In this document: positions 8,351-16,596 of the stretch, in pieces | Layout of the letters: every line of letters starts with the position of its first letter | How positions within the stretch are numbered: position 1 is the first letter of the stretch | Assembly (NCBI GenBank): GCA_963843755.1 | Contig: CAWJLS010000007.1 | Coordinates: forward strand, 620,001-684,000 | DNA length: 64,000 nt | Origin: CAWJLS01 sp963843755 | GTDB lineage: Bacteria; Acidobacteriota; Thermoanaerobaculia; Multivoradales; DATKCC01 | Reading direction: 5' to 3' | Position numbers and translations under genes: made by a program | Notes under the pieces: model-generated | Database searches by the model: none | Told to the model about the DNA's origin: nothing | What the model saw: only the letters and a program-made list of their open reading frames with translations

Positions 8351-9439
8351 CTACTTGCCTTCGGACCGCGGCTTGCCGTCGGCGCTCGGGCGAGAGGCTT
8401 CGAGGTCGAGCCGCGCCAGCTTCTCGGGCTTCTTGCGCAGGGAGCGGGCGAGGCGCCGTCCGAGCACTGTCTGGAGCGCGCCCGTGTCGCCGCCGGGCGC
8501 CCGGTCGATCGGGATCCAGCCGCCGGCCATCATGCCGTGGCCGCCCCCCTTGCCCCGGCGTCCGATCAGGCGGCGCATCAGGCCGCCGGCGTCGGCCCGC
8601 GGGTTGGTCGTGCGGATCGACAGGTAGATCCGCTCGCCGAACAGCCCCGTGCACAGCGACCAGGTCTTGCCCTGCATGCGCAGCAGCAGGTCGGCGATCT
8701 CCGGCACGATGTCCGGCTGGTCGACGTGGCTCAGGTGGCTGACCACCAGGGTGTCGACCGTCTCCAGGTTCTCGAGCGCCTCGTGCAGGTTGCCGAAGTA
8801 GGAGATCGGCAGCCGGGCGTTCTGGATGCGCGACAGCGCCCGCCGGTCGATCTCGGGCAGCATCCGGTCGTAGACCGCCTTGTCGGCCCGGGTGTACTCG
8901 CGGCCGAACTCCTGGGTCTCGGAGCGGATGGCGTAGACCACGGCGGTCGCCAGCGAGCGGGGAAGAGGGAGGCCGGAGACCTTGAGGTACTCGGCCAGGA
9001 TGGTCGCGGTAGAGCCGTAGTCCGGGCGGATGTCGGCCAGCGACACCCCTTCGATCGTCTGCCGCTCCGGGTGGTGGTCGAACACCAGCTCCGCCACCCG
9101 GTCTTCGGGGAGCTGGCTGTTGCCGGTCCGCGGCTGGGCGTCCACCAGGGCGAAGCGTTTGTAGTGGCGCAGGTTGAGGTGCCGCAGGTGGCTGAACTTG
9201 GTCCCCAGCACCCGGACCAGCTCCCGGTTCTCGGCCCGGCCGATGATGCCGCCGTAGGCGAGGGTCACCTTCTGCTTGAAGGCGTTGCGCAGGATGCGGC
9301 CCAGGATCGCCGCCGACGCGATGGCGTCCGGGTCCGGGTTGTCGTGGGTCAGCACCAGCCAGCGCCCGTGGCGGTCGTGGCCGCGGACGAGCTCGGCGAG
9401 CGCACCGTAGCTCTTGCGGGTCTGGTGTTCTGGCGGCAT
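8351..9439 (-). CDS. DHH/DHHA1-type phosphoesterase (nanoRNase / oligoribonuclease-like)
   Basis: Protein of about 362 residues in the RecJ-like DHH superfamily, Mn-dependent phosphodiesterases acting on short RNAs, pAp or cyclic dinucleotides. Motif I 'THDNPDPDAIASA' lies near residue 35 and the name-giving 'VFDHHPERQ' near residue 108. Motif III-like 'DYGSTATIL' follows, and a Gly/His-rich C-terminal DHHA1-like stretch reads 'GKGGGHGMMAGGW'. These support an active enzyme. Two ATGs are possible, 9451 and 9439. The second is preferred because a TACAAT -10 element overlaps the first and ends 10 nt before the second. The exact substrate cannot be told from sequence. It is divergent from lgt. 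Confidence 0.82.
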   Translation of the reverse strand: MPPEHQTRKSYGALAELVRGHDRHGRWLVLTHDNPDPDAIASAAILGRILRNAFKQKVTLAYGGIIGRAENRELVRVLGTKFSHLRHLNLRHYKRFALVDAQPRTGNSQLPEDRVAELVFDHHPERQTIEGVSLADIRPDYGSTATILAEYLKVSGLPLPRSLATAVVYAIRSETQEFGREYTRADKAVYDRMLPEIDRRALSRIQNARLPISYFGNLHEALENLETVDTLVVSHLSHVDQPDIVPEIADLLLRMQGKTWSLCTGLFGERIYLSIRTTNPRADAGGLMRRLIGRRGKGGGHGMMAGGWIPIDRAPGGDTGALQTVLGRRLARSLRKKPEKLARLDLEASRPSADGKPRSEGK

Positions 9440-9449
9440 GAGTCCCGGC

Positions 9450-9455
9450 ATTGTA
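9450..9455 (-). promoter_or_regulatory. -10 element TACAAT for the DHH phosphoesterase gene
   Basis: TACAAT on the minus strand, five of six consensus bases. It ends 10 nt before ATG 9439, with no Shine-Dalgarno between; it overlaps the alternative ATG at 9451, which argues against that start. Confidence 0.45.
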
Positions 9456-9488
9456 CTGGACTGGGGACCCGCGGGGTGGCGCGGATGG

Positions 9489-9494
9489 TAGGAT
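9489..9494 (+). promoter_or_regulatory. Possible -10 element TAGGAT for lgt
   Basis: TAGGAT sits in the 101-nt divergent spacer, 46 nt before the lgt ATG. It would give a leader of about 40 nt. No clear Shine-Dalgarno precedes the ATG. Confidence 0.35.
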
Positions 9495-9540
9495 CTGCCG
9501 CGGCCCCGGGGGCGCCCCGCCTCCGGGGCTCCCTACGCCC

Positions 9541-10344
9541 ATGCACCCCGTACTCTTCCGCGTCTTCGGCTACGTCATCAGCTCGTTCGGGCTGATGCTC
9601 ATGGTGGCGTTCGTCGCCGCCTTCATGCAACTGCGTTGGGGCATGCGCCGGCTCGGCGCGGGCGACGAGGAGGACGCCGCGACGTTGGTGCTGGCCGCGG
9701 GCTTCGGCGGCATCATCGGCGCGAAGGTCTACTACGCCGTCCTCTACGGCGACTGGCACCTGCTGCTCGACCGCTCCGGCCTGGTCTGGTACGGCGGCTT
9801 CCTGCTCGCCGTGGTGGCCCTGATCTGGGTCATGCGCCGGCGCCAGCTCCCGACCTGGCCGACGGTCGACGCCCTGAGCCTGTCGCTGGCGATCGGCTAC
9901 GCCCTGGGACGGGTCGGCTGCTTCCTGGTCGGCGACGACTACGGTGTGCCGACCGACCTGCCGTGGGGCGTCGCCTTCCCCCAGGGGGCGGCACCGCCGT
10001 CGACCGCCGGGGCGCTGCGCTTCCAGTTCGGCGTCGACGTGCCGGCGAGCATCCCGGACTCCCAGTTGATGAAGGTGCACCCGACCCAGCTCTACGAGAC
10101 CCTAATCTGCCTGGGCATCTGGGCGTTCGGGCTGTGGCTGGTCCGCCGCCGGCCGCGGGGCGGAGTGACCGGAATGGCGATGCTCGCCCTGCTCGGTGCC
10201 GAGCGCTTCGGCGTCGAGATCCTGCGGGCCAAGGACGACCGGTTCTTCGGCGGCCTGACCGTGGCCCAGGTCATCAGCCTCTGCGTGGTCGCCGTCGCCC
10301 TGTTCCTGCTGCTGCGCCGCCGCAGGGCTCCGGAACGGGCCTGA
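9541..10344 (+). CDS. lgt: Prolipoprotein diacylglyceryl transferase (variant signature)
   Basis: 267-residue polytopic protein (about seven membrane segments) that transfers diacylglycerol from phosphatidylglycerol to the lipobox Cys of prolipoproteins. Family landmarks are 'GLVWYGGF', 'KVHPTQLYE' and 'ERFGVEILRAKDD' (Arg of the active-site region). The Lgt signature, normally GRxGNFxNGE, reads 'GRVGCFLVGDDYG': the usual Asn is Cys and the Glu is Asp. I recall this form from other deep-branching bacteria, so it is more likely a subfamily trait than a defect. ATG 9541 begins directly with the first membrane helix. It is followed by a 219-nt spacer before thiD. Confidence 0.85.
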   Translation: MHPVLFRVFGYVISSFGLMLMVAFVAAFMQLRWGMRRLGAGDEEDAATLVLAAGFGGIIGAKVYYAVLYGDWHLLLDRSGLVWYGGFLLAVVALIWVMRRRQLPTWPTVDALSLSLAIGYALGRVGCFLVGDDYGVPTDLPWGVAFPQGAAPPSTAGALRFQFGVDVPASIPDSQLMKVHPTQLYETLICLGIWAFGLWLVRRRPRGGVTGMAMLALLGAERFGVEILRAKDDRFFGGLTVAQVISLCVVAVALFLLLRRRRAPERA

Positions 10345-10481
10345 GCGGGCGGCGAGCGGGAGGCGGCCCCGCGCCCTCGGCCCCCGTCAGTGCCCGCCAG
10401 TGCCTGTCGGCCCCGACGGAACCGGTCGGGCCCCACCGGGCCCCCGCGGACGGAGTCCGGCGCACTCGACCGGTACGCCAG

Positions 10482-10497
10482 CCGGGTCACGACCCGG
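10482..10497 (+). other. Short GC hairpin in the lgt-thiD spacer
   Basis: CCGGGT (10482-10487) pairs with ACCCGG (10492-10497) around a 4-nt loop, with no following T-run. The 219-nt spacer holds no other clear signal; I see no TPP riboswitch pattern despite the downstream thiD. Confidence 0.25.
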
Positions 10498-10563
10498 GCC
10501 CGCGCCGAACCGCCCTCCAGGCCAGGAATTCGCGCCCCTCTCCGCGCACTTGAGATCGAAGAG

Positions 10564-11517
10564 ATGCAGCCCGACCCCCGATCGACCACGCCCCGCCCCG
10601 CCCCGCCCGAGCGGCCGCCCCGCCTGCTGACCATCGCCGGCTCCGACTCCGGCGGTGGCGCCGGCATCCAGGCCGATCTCAAGACGTTCGCCGCCCACGG
10701 CGCCTACGGCATGAGTGCCATCACCGCGGTGACCGCCCAGAACACCCGCGGCGTGACCGCCGTCCACCCGATTCCGCCGGACGTGGTGGCGGCCCAGATC
10801 GACGCCGTCTTCGGCGACCTGGGGGTCGACGGCGTCAAGATCGGCATGTTGGCCGGGGCGCCGATCGTCCGCGCCGTCGCCCGCGTGCTCGCCGTCTGGC
10901 TGGAGCGTCTGGGCGCCGACGCGCCGCCGGTGGTGCTCGATCCGGTCATGGTGGCCAAGAGCGGCGACGCCCTGCTCGCCGACGAGGCGGTCGGCGCCCT
11001 GCGCGAGGAGCTGCTCCCCCTGGCCTCCGTGGTGACGCCGAACCTGCCCGAGGCGGCGCGGCTGACCGGCCTGCCGGTGGGCAGCTTCGCCGAGCGCGAG
11101 GCCGCCGCCCGGGCCCTCGCTCGGGAGACCGGGGTGGGGCGGGGCCGCGGCACAGCCGGCGCGGTCCTGCTCAAGGGGGGGCACGGCGAGGGGGACGAGG
11201 TGGTCGACCTCCTGGCCGACCTCGGTGGTGGGCGCGCCTTCCGCCACCCCCGGATCGAGAGCCGCTCCACCCACGGCACCGGCTGCACCCTGTCGTCGGC
11301 GCTCGCCGCCCGGCTGGCGGCCGGAGAGCCCCTGGCCACGGCGGCCGCCGGGGCAATCGGCTACCTCCAGCAGGCGATCGCCCACGCCTATCCGCTGGGC
11401 GGCGGCCACGGGCCGGTGGATCATCTGTTCGCGCTCGCGGGGCCGCCGGGCGCACCCGGGCTCGCTGTGCCGGGCCGTCGAGCCGACCGCCACGTTCTGG
11501 AAGAGGAGCCGTCATGA
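10564..11517 (+). CDS. thiD: Hydroxymethylpyrimidine / phosphomethylpyrimidine kinase
   Basis: 317-residue ribokinase-family enzyme that phosphorylates HMP and HMP-phosphate for thiamin pyrophosphate synthesis. Diagnostic motifs are 'TIAGSDSGGGAGIQADLKTF' near residue 25, 'DGVKIGMLAG', 'VVLDPVMVAKSGDALL' and the kinase anion-hole motif 'HGTGCTLSSALAA'. The Pro-rich first ~18 residues are an unconserved extension. The frame is open further upstream, but ATG 10564 is the nearest start and leaves a short tail. Its stop overlaps the ypdA start (ATGA), so they are translationally coupled. No other thi gene is in the window. Confidence 0.92.
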   Translation: MQPDPRSTTPRPAPPERPPRLLTIAGSDSGGGAGIQADLKTFAAHGAYGMSAITAVTAQNTRGVTAVHPIPPDVVAAQIDAVFGDLGVDGVKIGMLAGAPIVRAVARVLAVWLERLGADAPPVVLDPVMVAKSGDALLADEAVGALREELLPLASVVTPNLPEAARLTGLPVGSFAEREAAARALARETGVGRGRGTAGAVLLKGGHGEGDEVVDLLADLGGGRAFRHPRIESRSTHGTGCTLSSALAARLAAGEPLATAAAGAIGYLQQAIAHAYPLGGGHGPVDHLFALAGPPGAPGLAVPGRRADRHVLEEEPS

Positions 11518-12551
11518 GCGATCGGGTGCTCGATCTCGCCGTCATCGGCGCCGGTCCGACCGGCATCGCCGTCGCCGCCGCCGCGGTGCGCCGGGGGATG
11601 GAGGTGCTGGCGGTGGACCAGGGCCCGCTCTGCGCCAGCCTCCAGGCCTATCCCACCGACCTGGTGTTCTTCACCACCCGCGAGCGCCTGGAGATCGCGG
11701 ACGTGCCGTTCACCATCCCGGAATCGAAGCCGAACCGCCGCCAGGCGCTGGTCTACTACCGGGAGGTGGTCAAGCGGCACGGCGTACCGCTGGCGCTGTT
11801 CGAGCCGGTCGACCGGATCGAGACGCTGGCCTCGCCCGCTCCCGACGGCGCCTGCTTCCTGGTCCACTCGCGGCCGGCGAGCGGCCCCCGGACGCTGCGC
11901 GCGCGGGCGGTCGCCCTCGCGACCGGCTACTTCTGGAATCCACGGCATCTGGAGGTGCCCGGCGAGGAGCTGCCCTGGATCCGCACGATCTACTCCGAGC
12001 CGTACGCCCACTTCGGCCAGCATGTGCTGATCGTCGGCGGTGGCAACTCGGCGGCCAAGACGGCCCTCGACCTGTGGCGCAACGACGCCCGGGTGACCCT
12101 GGTCCACCGCCGGGCGGAGCTCAAGCCGACGGTCAAGTACTGGATCCGGCCGGACATCGACAACCGCATCGCCGAAGGCTCGATCGACGCCCGCTTCGAG
12201 AGCCGGGTGGTCGCCTTCCACGACGGCGACGCCGCGACGCCGCGCGGGGCGGAGATCGAGGGGCCGAACGGCCGCGATTTCGTCTCGTGCGACGCCGTCT
12301 ATCTCCAGATCGGCTACGTGCCGGATGTCGAGCTCCAGCGCGGCGCCGGCGTCGAGGTCGACGAGGAGACGGCGATCCCGGAGCTCGATCCGGAGAGCTG
12401 CGAATCGAACGTCTCCGGCCTCTACATCGCCGGCACCCTCCAGGCGGGAAAGTTCACCAACCGCATCTTCATCGAGAACTCGCGCGACCACGGCAAGAAG
12501 ATCGTCGACCACCTGGAACGACGGCTCCGGGCGGTCGGCCGCGCGGTATGA
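11514..12551 (+). CDS. ypdA: YpdA-family flavoprotein, putative bacillithiol disulfide reductase
   Basis: 345-residue FAD/NAD(P)-dependent oxidoreductase. The FAD-binding 'VIGAGPTGIAVA' opens the protein; the second nucleotide motif 'LIVGGGNSAAKTALDLWR' lies near residue 180; the C-terminal FAD motif reads 'GLYIAGTLQAGKFTNRIF'. The segment 'AYPTDLVFFTTRERLEI' near residue 45 is characteristic of YpdA/Bdr, the NADPH-dependent reductase for oxidised bacillithiol. This suggests, but does not prove, that the organism uses bacillithiol. It overlaps thiD by 4 nt. An alternative is another thioredoxin-reductase-like flavoprotein lacking the redox CxxC, which I do not see here. Confidence 0.85.
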   Translation: MSDRVLDLAVIGAGPTGIAVAAAAVRRGMEVLAVDQGPLCASLQAYPTDLVFFTTRERLEIADVPFTIPESKPNRRQALVYYREVVKRHGVPLALFEPVDRIETLASPAPDGACFLVHSRPASGPRTLRARAVALATGYFWNPRHLEVPGEELPWIRTIYSEPYAHFGQHVLIVGGGNSAAKTALDLWRNDARVTLVHRRAELKPTVKYWIRPDIDNRIAEGSIDARFESRVVAFHDGDAATPRGAEIEGPNGRDFVSCDAVYLQIGYVPDVELQRGAGVEVDEETAIPELDPESCESNVSGLYIAGTLQAGKFTNRIFIENSRDHGKKIVDHLERRLRAVGRAV

Positions 12552-12552
12552 T
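12547..12552 (+). promoter_or_regulatory. Possible -10 element TATGAT for the VWFA gene
   Basis: TATGAT overlaps the ypdA stop codon and ends 49 nt before the VWFA ATG. It could give the VWFA gene its own transcript. Confidence 0.3.
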
Positions 12553-12601
12553 CGCCCTCGTTGGCACCCCTTCGAACCGACCAGGCAGGCATGTGAATCC
12601 C

Positions 12602-14377
12602 ATGATCGACCGCACTCTCCGCACGCTGTTCCTCGCCGCGCTCGCCGCGCTGGCGCTGCTCGTCCCGATGGCCGGCCCCGCCCGGGCAGAGCAGGAGAAG
12701 CCCGCCGCGTCCAATGACGGATCGGAAGGGTCCCAGAGCGACCTGTTCATCGACACGGTCGAGGTCAACGTGGTGAACGTGGACGTCTACGTCACCGACC
12801 ACGACGGCAACCCGGTGAAGGGGCTGACCGCCAAGGACTTCGAGGTGCTCGAGAACGGCAACGAGGTCAGCCTGACCAACTTCTACGCCATCGAGGGCAG
12901 CCAGGTGGTCGAGTCCGAAGGCAGCGGCCCGACGCTGCCGCAGGGCGCGGTGGCGGGGGAGGAGCACACCGCGGAGCCGAAGGAGCAGATCCCCGGGCTG
13001 GCGCCCAAGCCGACGATCCCCGAGGACCAGCGGCTGAGCCTGGTCCTCTACGTCGACAACTACAACATCCGGCCCCACAACCGGCGCCGGGTGCTCCAGG
13101 ACGTGCGCTCCTTCGTCTCCCGTCACGTCGGACCCCAGGACCGGGTGATGCTGGTGACCTACGATCACGCGCTCCACGTGCGCAGGAGCTTCACCAGCGA
13201 CACGCGCTCGGTGGTCGACGCCCTGTTCAAGGTCGACGAGCTCACCGGCAACGCCGTCCACTTCGACAGCGACCGCCGGGACACGCTGCGGCGGATCGAG
13301 GACTCCCAGTCCGCCGGTGAGGCGCTGAGCTGGGCCGAGACCTACGCCGAGTCGATCCGTAACGACCTGTTCTTCTCGATCGACGCCATGCGCGAGATCG
13401 TCAACTCCCTGGCCGGGCTGCCCGGGCGCAAGGCGATCCTCTACGTCAGCGACGGCGTGCCGATGATCGCGGGCGAGGACATCTTCCATGCCGTGCAGCA
13501 GAAGTACTCGAGCTCGGGCGCCATGACCCGGGTGCTGGACTACGACGCCTCGCGCCGGTTCGAGGAGCTCGCCGCCACCGCCAACGCCAACCGGGTCAGC
13601 TTCTACACCCTCGACGCGGCCGGCCTGCGCCCGCCGTCGTCGGCTGACGCCTCCGAGTTCGGCCGCGGCCAGGCGGGCTCGCTCCAGTTCGTCGACTCGG
13701 TGCGGACCCACAACCTCCAGGCGCCGCTGCAGATGCTGGCGGAGGAGACCGGCGGCCGGGCGATCATCAACCTGAACCGGGTCGGGCCGATCCTCGACAA
13801 GGTGGCCCAGGACTTCCGCAGCTACTACTCCCTGGGGTACTCGCCGGCCCATAGCGGCGACGGGCGCTACTACAAGATCGACGTCAAGCTCAAGGGCGCC
13901 GCCGCCGGCCACAAGTACTCGCTCCGTCACCGCACCGGCTACCGCGACAAGACCAGCGCCGACCAGATGAGCGATGGCGTGCTCGCCGCTCTCCACTTCC
14001 CGTACTACGCCAACCCGCTCGATCTCGACCTGTCGTTCGACACGAGCCACCAGCGCGACGACGGGCTGTTCCTGGTGCCGGTCAAGGTGCGGGTCCCGCT
14101 CCGTTCGCTGACTCTGGTGCCGCGGGGCAATACGTACCAGGCCCAGGCCAAGCTCTACCTCGCGGCGCTCGACGATCGGGGCGACGTCTCCGACGTCCAG
14201 CACGTCCTCCTGCCCGTCCAGGTGTCGGCCGACGAGATCGGCCAGCTCGACGGCAAGGACTTCATCTACACCGTGAGCTTGCTGATGCGGCGCGGAGAGC
14301 AGAAGGTCGCCGTGGGCGTTCGGGACGAGATCGCCGCGAACAATTCGTTCGTGACCGCCACGGTGCACGTGAACTAG
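12602..14377 (+). CDS. Secreted VWFA-related domain protein (acidobacterial type)
   Basis: 591 residues with an N-terminal signal peptide (hydrophobic stretch about 8-27, Ala-rich cleavage region). It then carries the hallmark start of the VWFA-related family common in Acidobacteriota: 'VNVVNVDVYVTDHDGNPVKG' and 'LTAKDFEVLENG'. A VWA-like fold follows, with 'LVLYVDNYNI' as the metal-site strand (DxDNxN rather than DxSxS) and 'KAILYVSDGVPM' later. C-terminal ~170 residues are beta-rich ('YYSLGYSPAHSGDGRYYKI'). Likely periplasmic or surface-exposed, with unknown partner. ATG 12602 lies just before the signal peptide; a GTG three codons upstream is possible. Confidence 0.85.
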   Translation: MIDRTLRTLFLAALAALALLVPMAGPARAEQEKPAASNDGSEGSQSDLFIDTVEVNVVNVDVYVTDHDGNPVKGLTAKDFEVLENGNEVSLTNFYAIEGSQVVESEGSGPTLPQGAVAGEEHTAEPKEQIPGLAPKPTIPEDQRLSLVLYVDNYNIRPHNRRRVLQDVRSFVSRHVGPQDRVMLVTYDHALHVRRSFTSDTRSVVDALFKVDELTGNAVHFDSDRRDTLRRIEDSQSAGEALSWAETYAESIRNDLFFSIDAMREIVNSLAGLPGRKAILYVSDGVPMIAGEDIFHAVQQKYSSSGAMTRVLDYDASRRFEELAATANANRVSFYTLDAAGLRPPSSADASEFGRGQAGSLQFVDSVRTHNLQAPLQMLAEETGGRAIINLNRVGPILDKVAQDFRSYYSLGYSPAHSGDGRYYKIDVKLKGAAAGHKYSLRHRTGYRDKTSADQMSDGVLAALHFPYYANPLDLDLSFDTSHQRDDGLFLVPVKVRVPLRSLTLVPRGNTYQAQAKLYLAALDDRGDVSDVQHVLLPVQVSADEIGQLDGKDFIYTVSLLMRRGEQKVAVGVRDEIAANNSFVTATVHVN

Positions 14378-14385
14378 GGGGTTCG

Positions 14386-14880
14386 ATGAGTAGACGCCGC
14401 CGCTGGAGCGACACCTTCCGCGCCCTGGGCAGTGCCGTGCTCGGGCTGCTCAAGGCTGAGCTGGAGGCCTTCGAGCAGGACGTGGCGCGGTCGACCAAGC
14501 AGGCCGCCATCGGGATCGCCCTGTTCGGGGCGGCCGCGGCCTTCGCGTTCTGGACCCTCGGCGTGGCGACCTACTTCTTGATTCAGCTCGTGGCCCTCTG
14601 GCTGCCGCTGTGGGGCGCCTCGCTGGCGGTCACCCTGCTGTTCCTCGTCGTGGTCGCCGTGCTGGCGCTGCTCGGTGCGCGCCGGCTCCGGCGCTGGCAG
14701 AACCCGCTGTCGACCGCCCGCGACCGCATGGACGACCACATCGCGTGGTGGCAGGACCGGGTGTTCGCCCCGGTCGGCGAGGTCGGCGCCGGTGCCCGGC
14801 CGCTCGGGGAAGGGTCCGGGAGGGACGAGGACGACGCGTGGGACGAGGACGAGACGGACGAACCGGGAGAGTCGCCATGA
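14386..14880 (+). CDS. Holin-superfamily-III-like inner membrane protein (Phage_holin_3_6/DUF1469 type)
   Basis: 164 residues: a helical cytoplasmic N-terminus ending 'LKAELEAFEQDVARSTKQ', two strongly hydrophobic segments at about 45-68 and 76-103, then an Arg-rich and acidic C-terminal tail. This is the pattern of chromosomal 'phage holin family' proteins, which are not phage-derived but accompany small DUF3618-like proteins; exactly such a partner follows with a 4-nt overlap. Their function is unknown, with envelope stress suspected. It begins 8 nt after the VWFA gene stop, with GGGGG preceding the ATG. Confidence 0.75.
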   Translation: MSRRRRWSDTFRALGSAVLGLLKAELEAFEQDVARSTKQAAIGIALFGAAAAFAFWTLGVATYFLIQLVALWLPLWGASLAVTLLFLVVVAVLALLGARRLRRWQNPLSTARDRMDDHIAWWQDRVFAPVGEVGAGARPLGEGSGRDEDDAWDEDETDEPGESP

Positions 14881-15083
14881 GCCGAGACGACGCACGCCAG
14901 GACGCGGTCGAGAGGAGCCGCCGCGAGGTGGAGCTCCGCCTGGCCGAGGTCAAGGAGTCGATCGGTCGGGAGACCGGCTTGCGCCCGAAGGCCAAGCACA
15001 CACTGCTCGCGTTGGTCGCGGCGTCGGCCGGGTTCGCCCTGGCGCTCGGCAGACGCCGCCGGCGCAAGAAGCGCCGCCCCTGA
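14877..15083 (+). CDS. Small DUF3618-like membrane-associated protein
   Basis: 68 residues: a charged N-terminal helix ('VERSRREVELRLAEVKESIG'), one hydrophobic segment at about residues 43-57, and a strongly basic tail rich in Arg and Lys. The start ATG overlaps the stop of the holin-like gene (ATGA), which fixes the start and implies co-translation. The helix-TM-basic layout and the neighbour match small DUF3618-type proteins found beside DUF1469 proteins. Family assignment is by resemblance only. Confidence 0.7.
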   Translation: MSRDDARQDAVERSRREVELRLAEVKESIGRETGLRPKAKHTLLALVAASAGFALALGRRRRRKKRRP

Positions 15084-15121
15084 GGGGACCCGCTCCGGTT
15101 CGGCTCGGCGCGGTCAGTCGG

Positions 15122-15307
15122 TCAATCGACCGGCCGCTTGAACACCATGGCGATGTTGTCCGTCGCCCCGCTCTTGAAGTTCACCGACGTGATGGAGATC
15201 AGCTCCCACCCGTCGGCGCCCAGCGTGTTGAGCTGCGGCGCCGCGTTCGGATCGAGCCGGTAGTTCTCACTTCGGATATTGATGATCTTGTATTCCCACT
15301 TGGTCAT
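15122..15307 (-). CDS. DUF4177 domain protein
   Basis: 61-residue single-domain protein beginning 'MTKWEYKIINIRSENY' and containing 'LNTLGADGWELISITS', the characteristic Trp-Glu-Tyr ... Gly-Trp-Glu-Leu pattern of DUF4177. Function is unknown. ATG 15307 is preceded by GGGCGAGAG and matches the family N-terminus; a longer reading in frame adds Arg-rich residues without conservation. It is convergent with the holin-like pair. Confidence 0.8.
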   Translation of the reverse strand: MTKWEYKIINIRSENYRLDPNAAPQLNTLGADGWELISITSVNFKSGATDNIAMVFKRPVD

Positions 15308-15506
15308 CTCTCGCCCTCTTTCGTCCCTCCGGCTTGCCAAGCGGGGCCCGGGCGCCCCCTGACGACTCGGTCCGGTCGTTCTGGAACCGAATCGAGCTCG
15401 GGTCCGGTCCAGTGGTCCATTGCGCTGTCATTGTAACGGTTTGGAGGGAGTTTCCAGCCGACCGACGGGGTAGTGTCAGGGGTAGGTTCGGGGGTAGTTT
15501 CCGGCC

Positions 15507-16388
15507 TCACCCGGCGGGCGAGGAGGGCAGGGTGATCCGCACCGGCGCGCCGCGCTCGACCGACCACGCGGCGGCCAGGCTGCGGGAGCGGAGCGACAGC
15601 TCGACGGTGCCCAGGGAGCCGACCAGGGCGCCCGCCTCGCCGTCCGGCAGCTCGGCGTAGTGGGCGATCCAGCGCTCGGTGGCCCGGTCGCCGACCTCCA
15701 CCCGCGGCCCGCGCGGCCCACGGAGGGCCTCCGACCGCCCGACCCAGGCCGCCGGCACGTCGGTGATCAGGTTTCCGAAGCGGTCGATCCGCACGACCCG
15801 GCCGCGGACGACCGCGCCGCCGCCGGACGCCGGGGGTCGCGGGTCGCGCGTCGGCCGGGGGCGCTCGAGCAGCACCGGGTCGTCGATCACCGGCCCCATC
15901 TCCTCGAGCGGCTCTCCCCGCAGCAGGGCCGCCGCGACCGGCGCGAACCGGTCGCGGCCGTGGAAGGTGGCTCCCGGAGCCGCCAGGAAGAGATCCTCCC
16001 GGACCACGCTGCGGATCTCGAGCGAGCCGGGTACGGAGGCGTCCTCGGGACGGGCTGATGGGCTCGGGCTCGGCGGCGGCGCCAGCCACGGGGTCAGCAG
16101 CCCGTTGTCCGGGGCCACGAAACGGTGGCCGCCGGCGCGTACCGCCAGGATGCGCCGCGCGCTGCCGACCCCCGGGTCGACGACGGCCAGGTGCACCGTG
16201 CCGGCAGGGAAGGTCGGCGCCGCGGCCGCCAGCAGGTCCGCCGCGCCCTCGACGTCGCCGGCCGGCAGGTCGTGGCACAGGTCGACCAGGTGGTCGACGG
16301 TTCCGGCAAGACGCAAGATGGTTCCCTTGACCGCGCCGACGTAGTAGTCGGTGCCTCCGAAATCGGTCAGCAGAGTGAGAGTTCGCAC
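15507..16388 (-). CDS. SAM hydroxide adenosyltransferase (DUF62; fluorinase/chlorinase fold)
   Basis: 293 residues. It opens with 'LLTDFGGTDYYVGAVKG', followed by 'AVVDPGVGSARR', 'VAPDNGLLTPWL' and, in the C-terminal beta-barrel domain, 'VVRIDRFGNLITDVP'. These are the S-adenosylmethionine-binding landmarks of the DUF62 family, which hydrolyses SAM to adenosine and methionine; true halogenases are rare relatives. Nothing seen argues for halide specificity, so the hydrolase is the safer call. GTG 16388 places the first conserved strand at residue 3 and lies 8 nt after a TAACGT -10 element; GTG 16406 is the alternative. It is divergent from the NYN gene. Confidence 0.85.
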   Translation of the reverse strand: MRTLTLLTDFGGTDYYVGAVKGTILRLAGTVDHLVDLCHDLPAGDVEGAADLLAAAAPTFPAGTVHLAVVDPGVGSARRILAVRAGGHRFVAPDNGLLTPWLAPPPSPSPSARPEDASVPGSLEIRSVVREDLFLAAPGATFHGRDRFAPVAAALLRGEPLEEMGPVIDDPVLLERPRPTRDPRPPASGGGAVVRGRVVRIDRFGNLITDVPAAWVGRSEALRGPRGPRVEVGDRATERWIAHYAELPDGEAGALVGSLGTVELSLRSRSLAAAWSVERGAPVRITLPSSPAG

Positions 16389-16396
16389 GAATCGAG

Positions 16397-16402
16397 ACGT
16401 TA
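16397..16402 (-). promoter_or_regulatory. -10 element TAACGT for the SAM hydroxide adenosyltransferase gene
   Basis: Minus-strand TAACGT ends 8 nt before GTG 16388. No Shine-Dalgarno lies between, consistent with a leaderless transcript starting at that GTG. Confidence 0.4.
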
Positions 16403-16490
16403 ACACTCCGTCCGGCCCGGTGCGGCCCGGTCCGGTTGGCCGGGGTTTCCCGGCGAAGGGCGAGAGGAGCCGAGATCGCGGATGAAGTAG

Positions 16491-16519
16491 TTGACACATC
16501 TCTGTGTTAGCGTTACGCT
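16491..16519 (+). promoter_or_regulatory. Sigma-70 promoter for the NYN/OST-HTH gene
   Basis: Perfect -35 TTGACA (16491-16496), 17-nt spacer, -10 TACGCT (16514-16519). The region is visibly AT-richer than its surroundings. The leader would be ~70 nt. Confidence 0.6.
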
Positions 16520-16596
16520 GTTTCGTCGATAGACGACCTGCCAGAAAATTCGAGAGTGTCGAATTCCATCGAAAAGAGCCTTTGTAGGGGGTCTCG

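Noticed and set aside
10345..10563. TPP riboswitch before thiD
   Set aside because: Searched by eye for the conserved CUGAGA and downstream pyrophosphate-binding core; neither is present.
15507..16388. Fluorinase or chlorinase (halogenating enzyme)
   Set aside because: The fold is shared, but without halide-specific evidence the common SAM hydrolase activity is far more likely.
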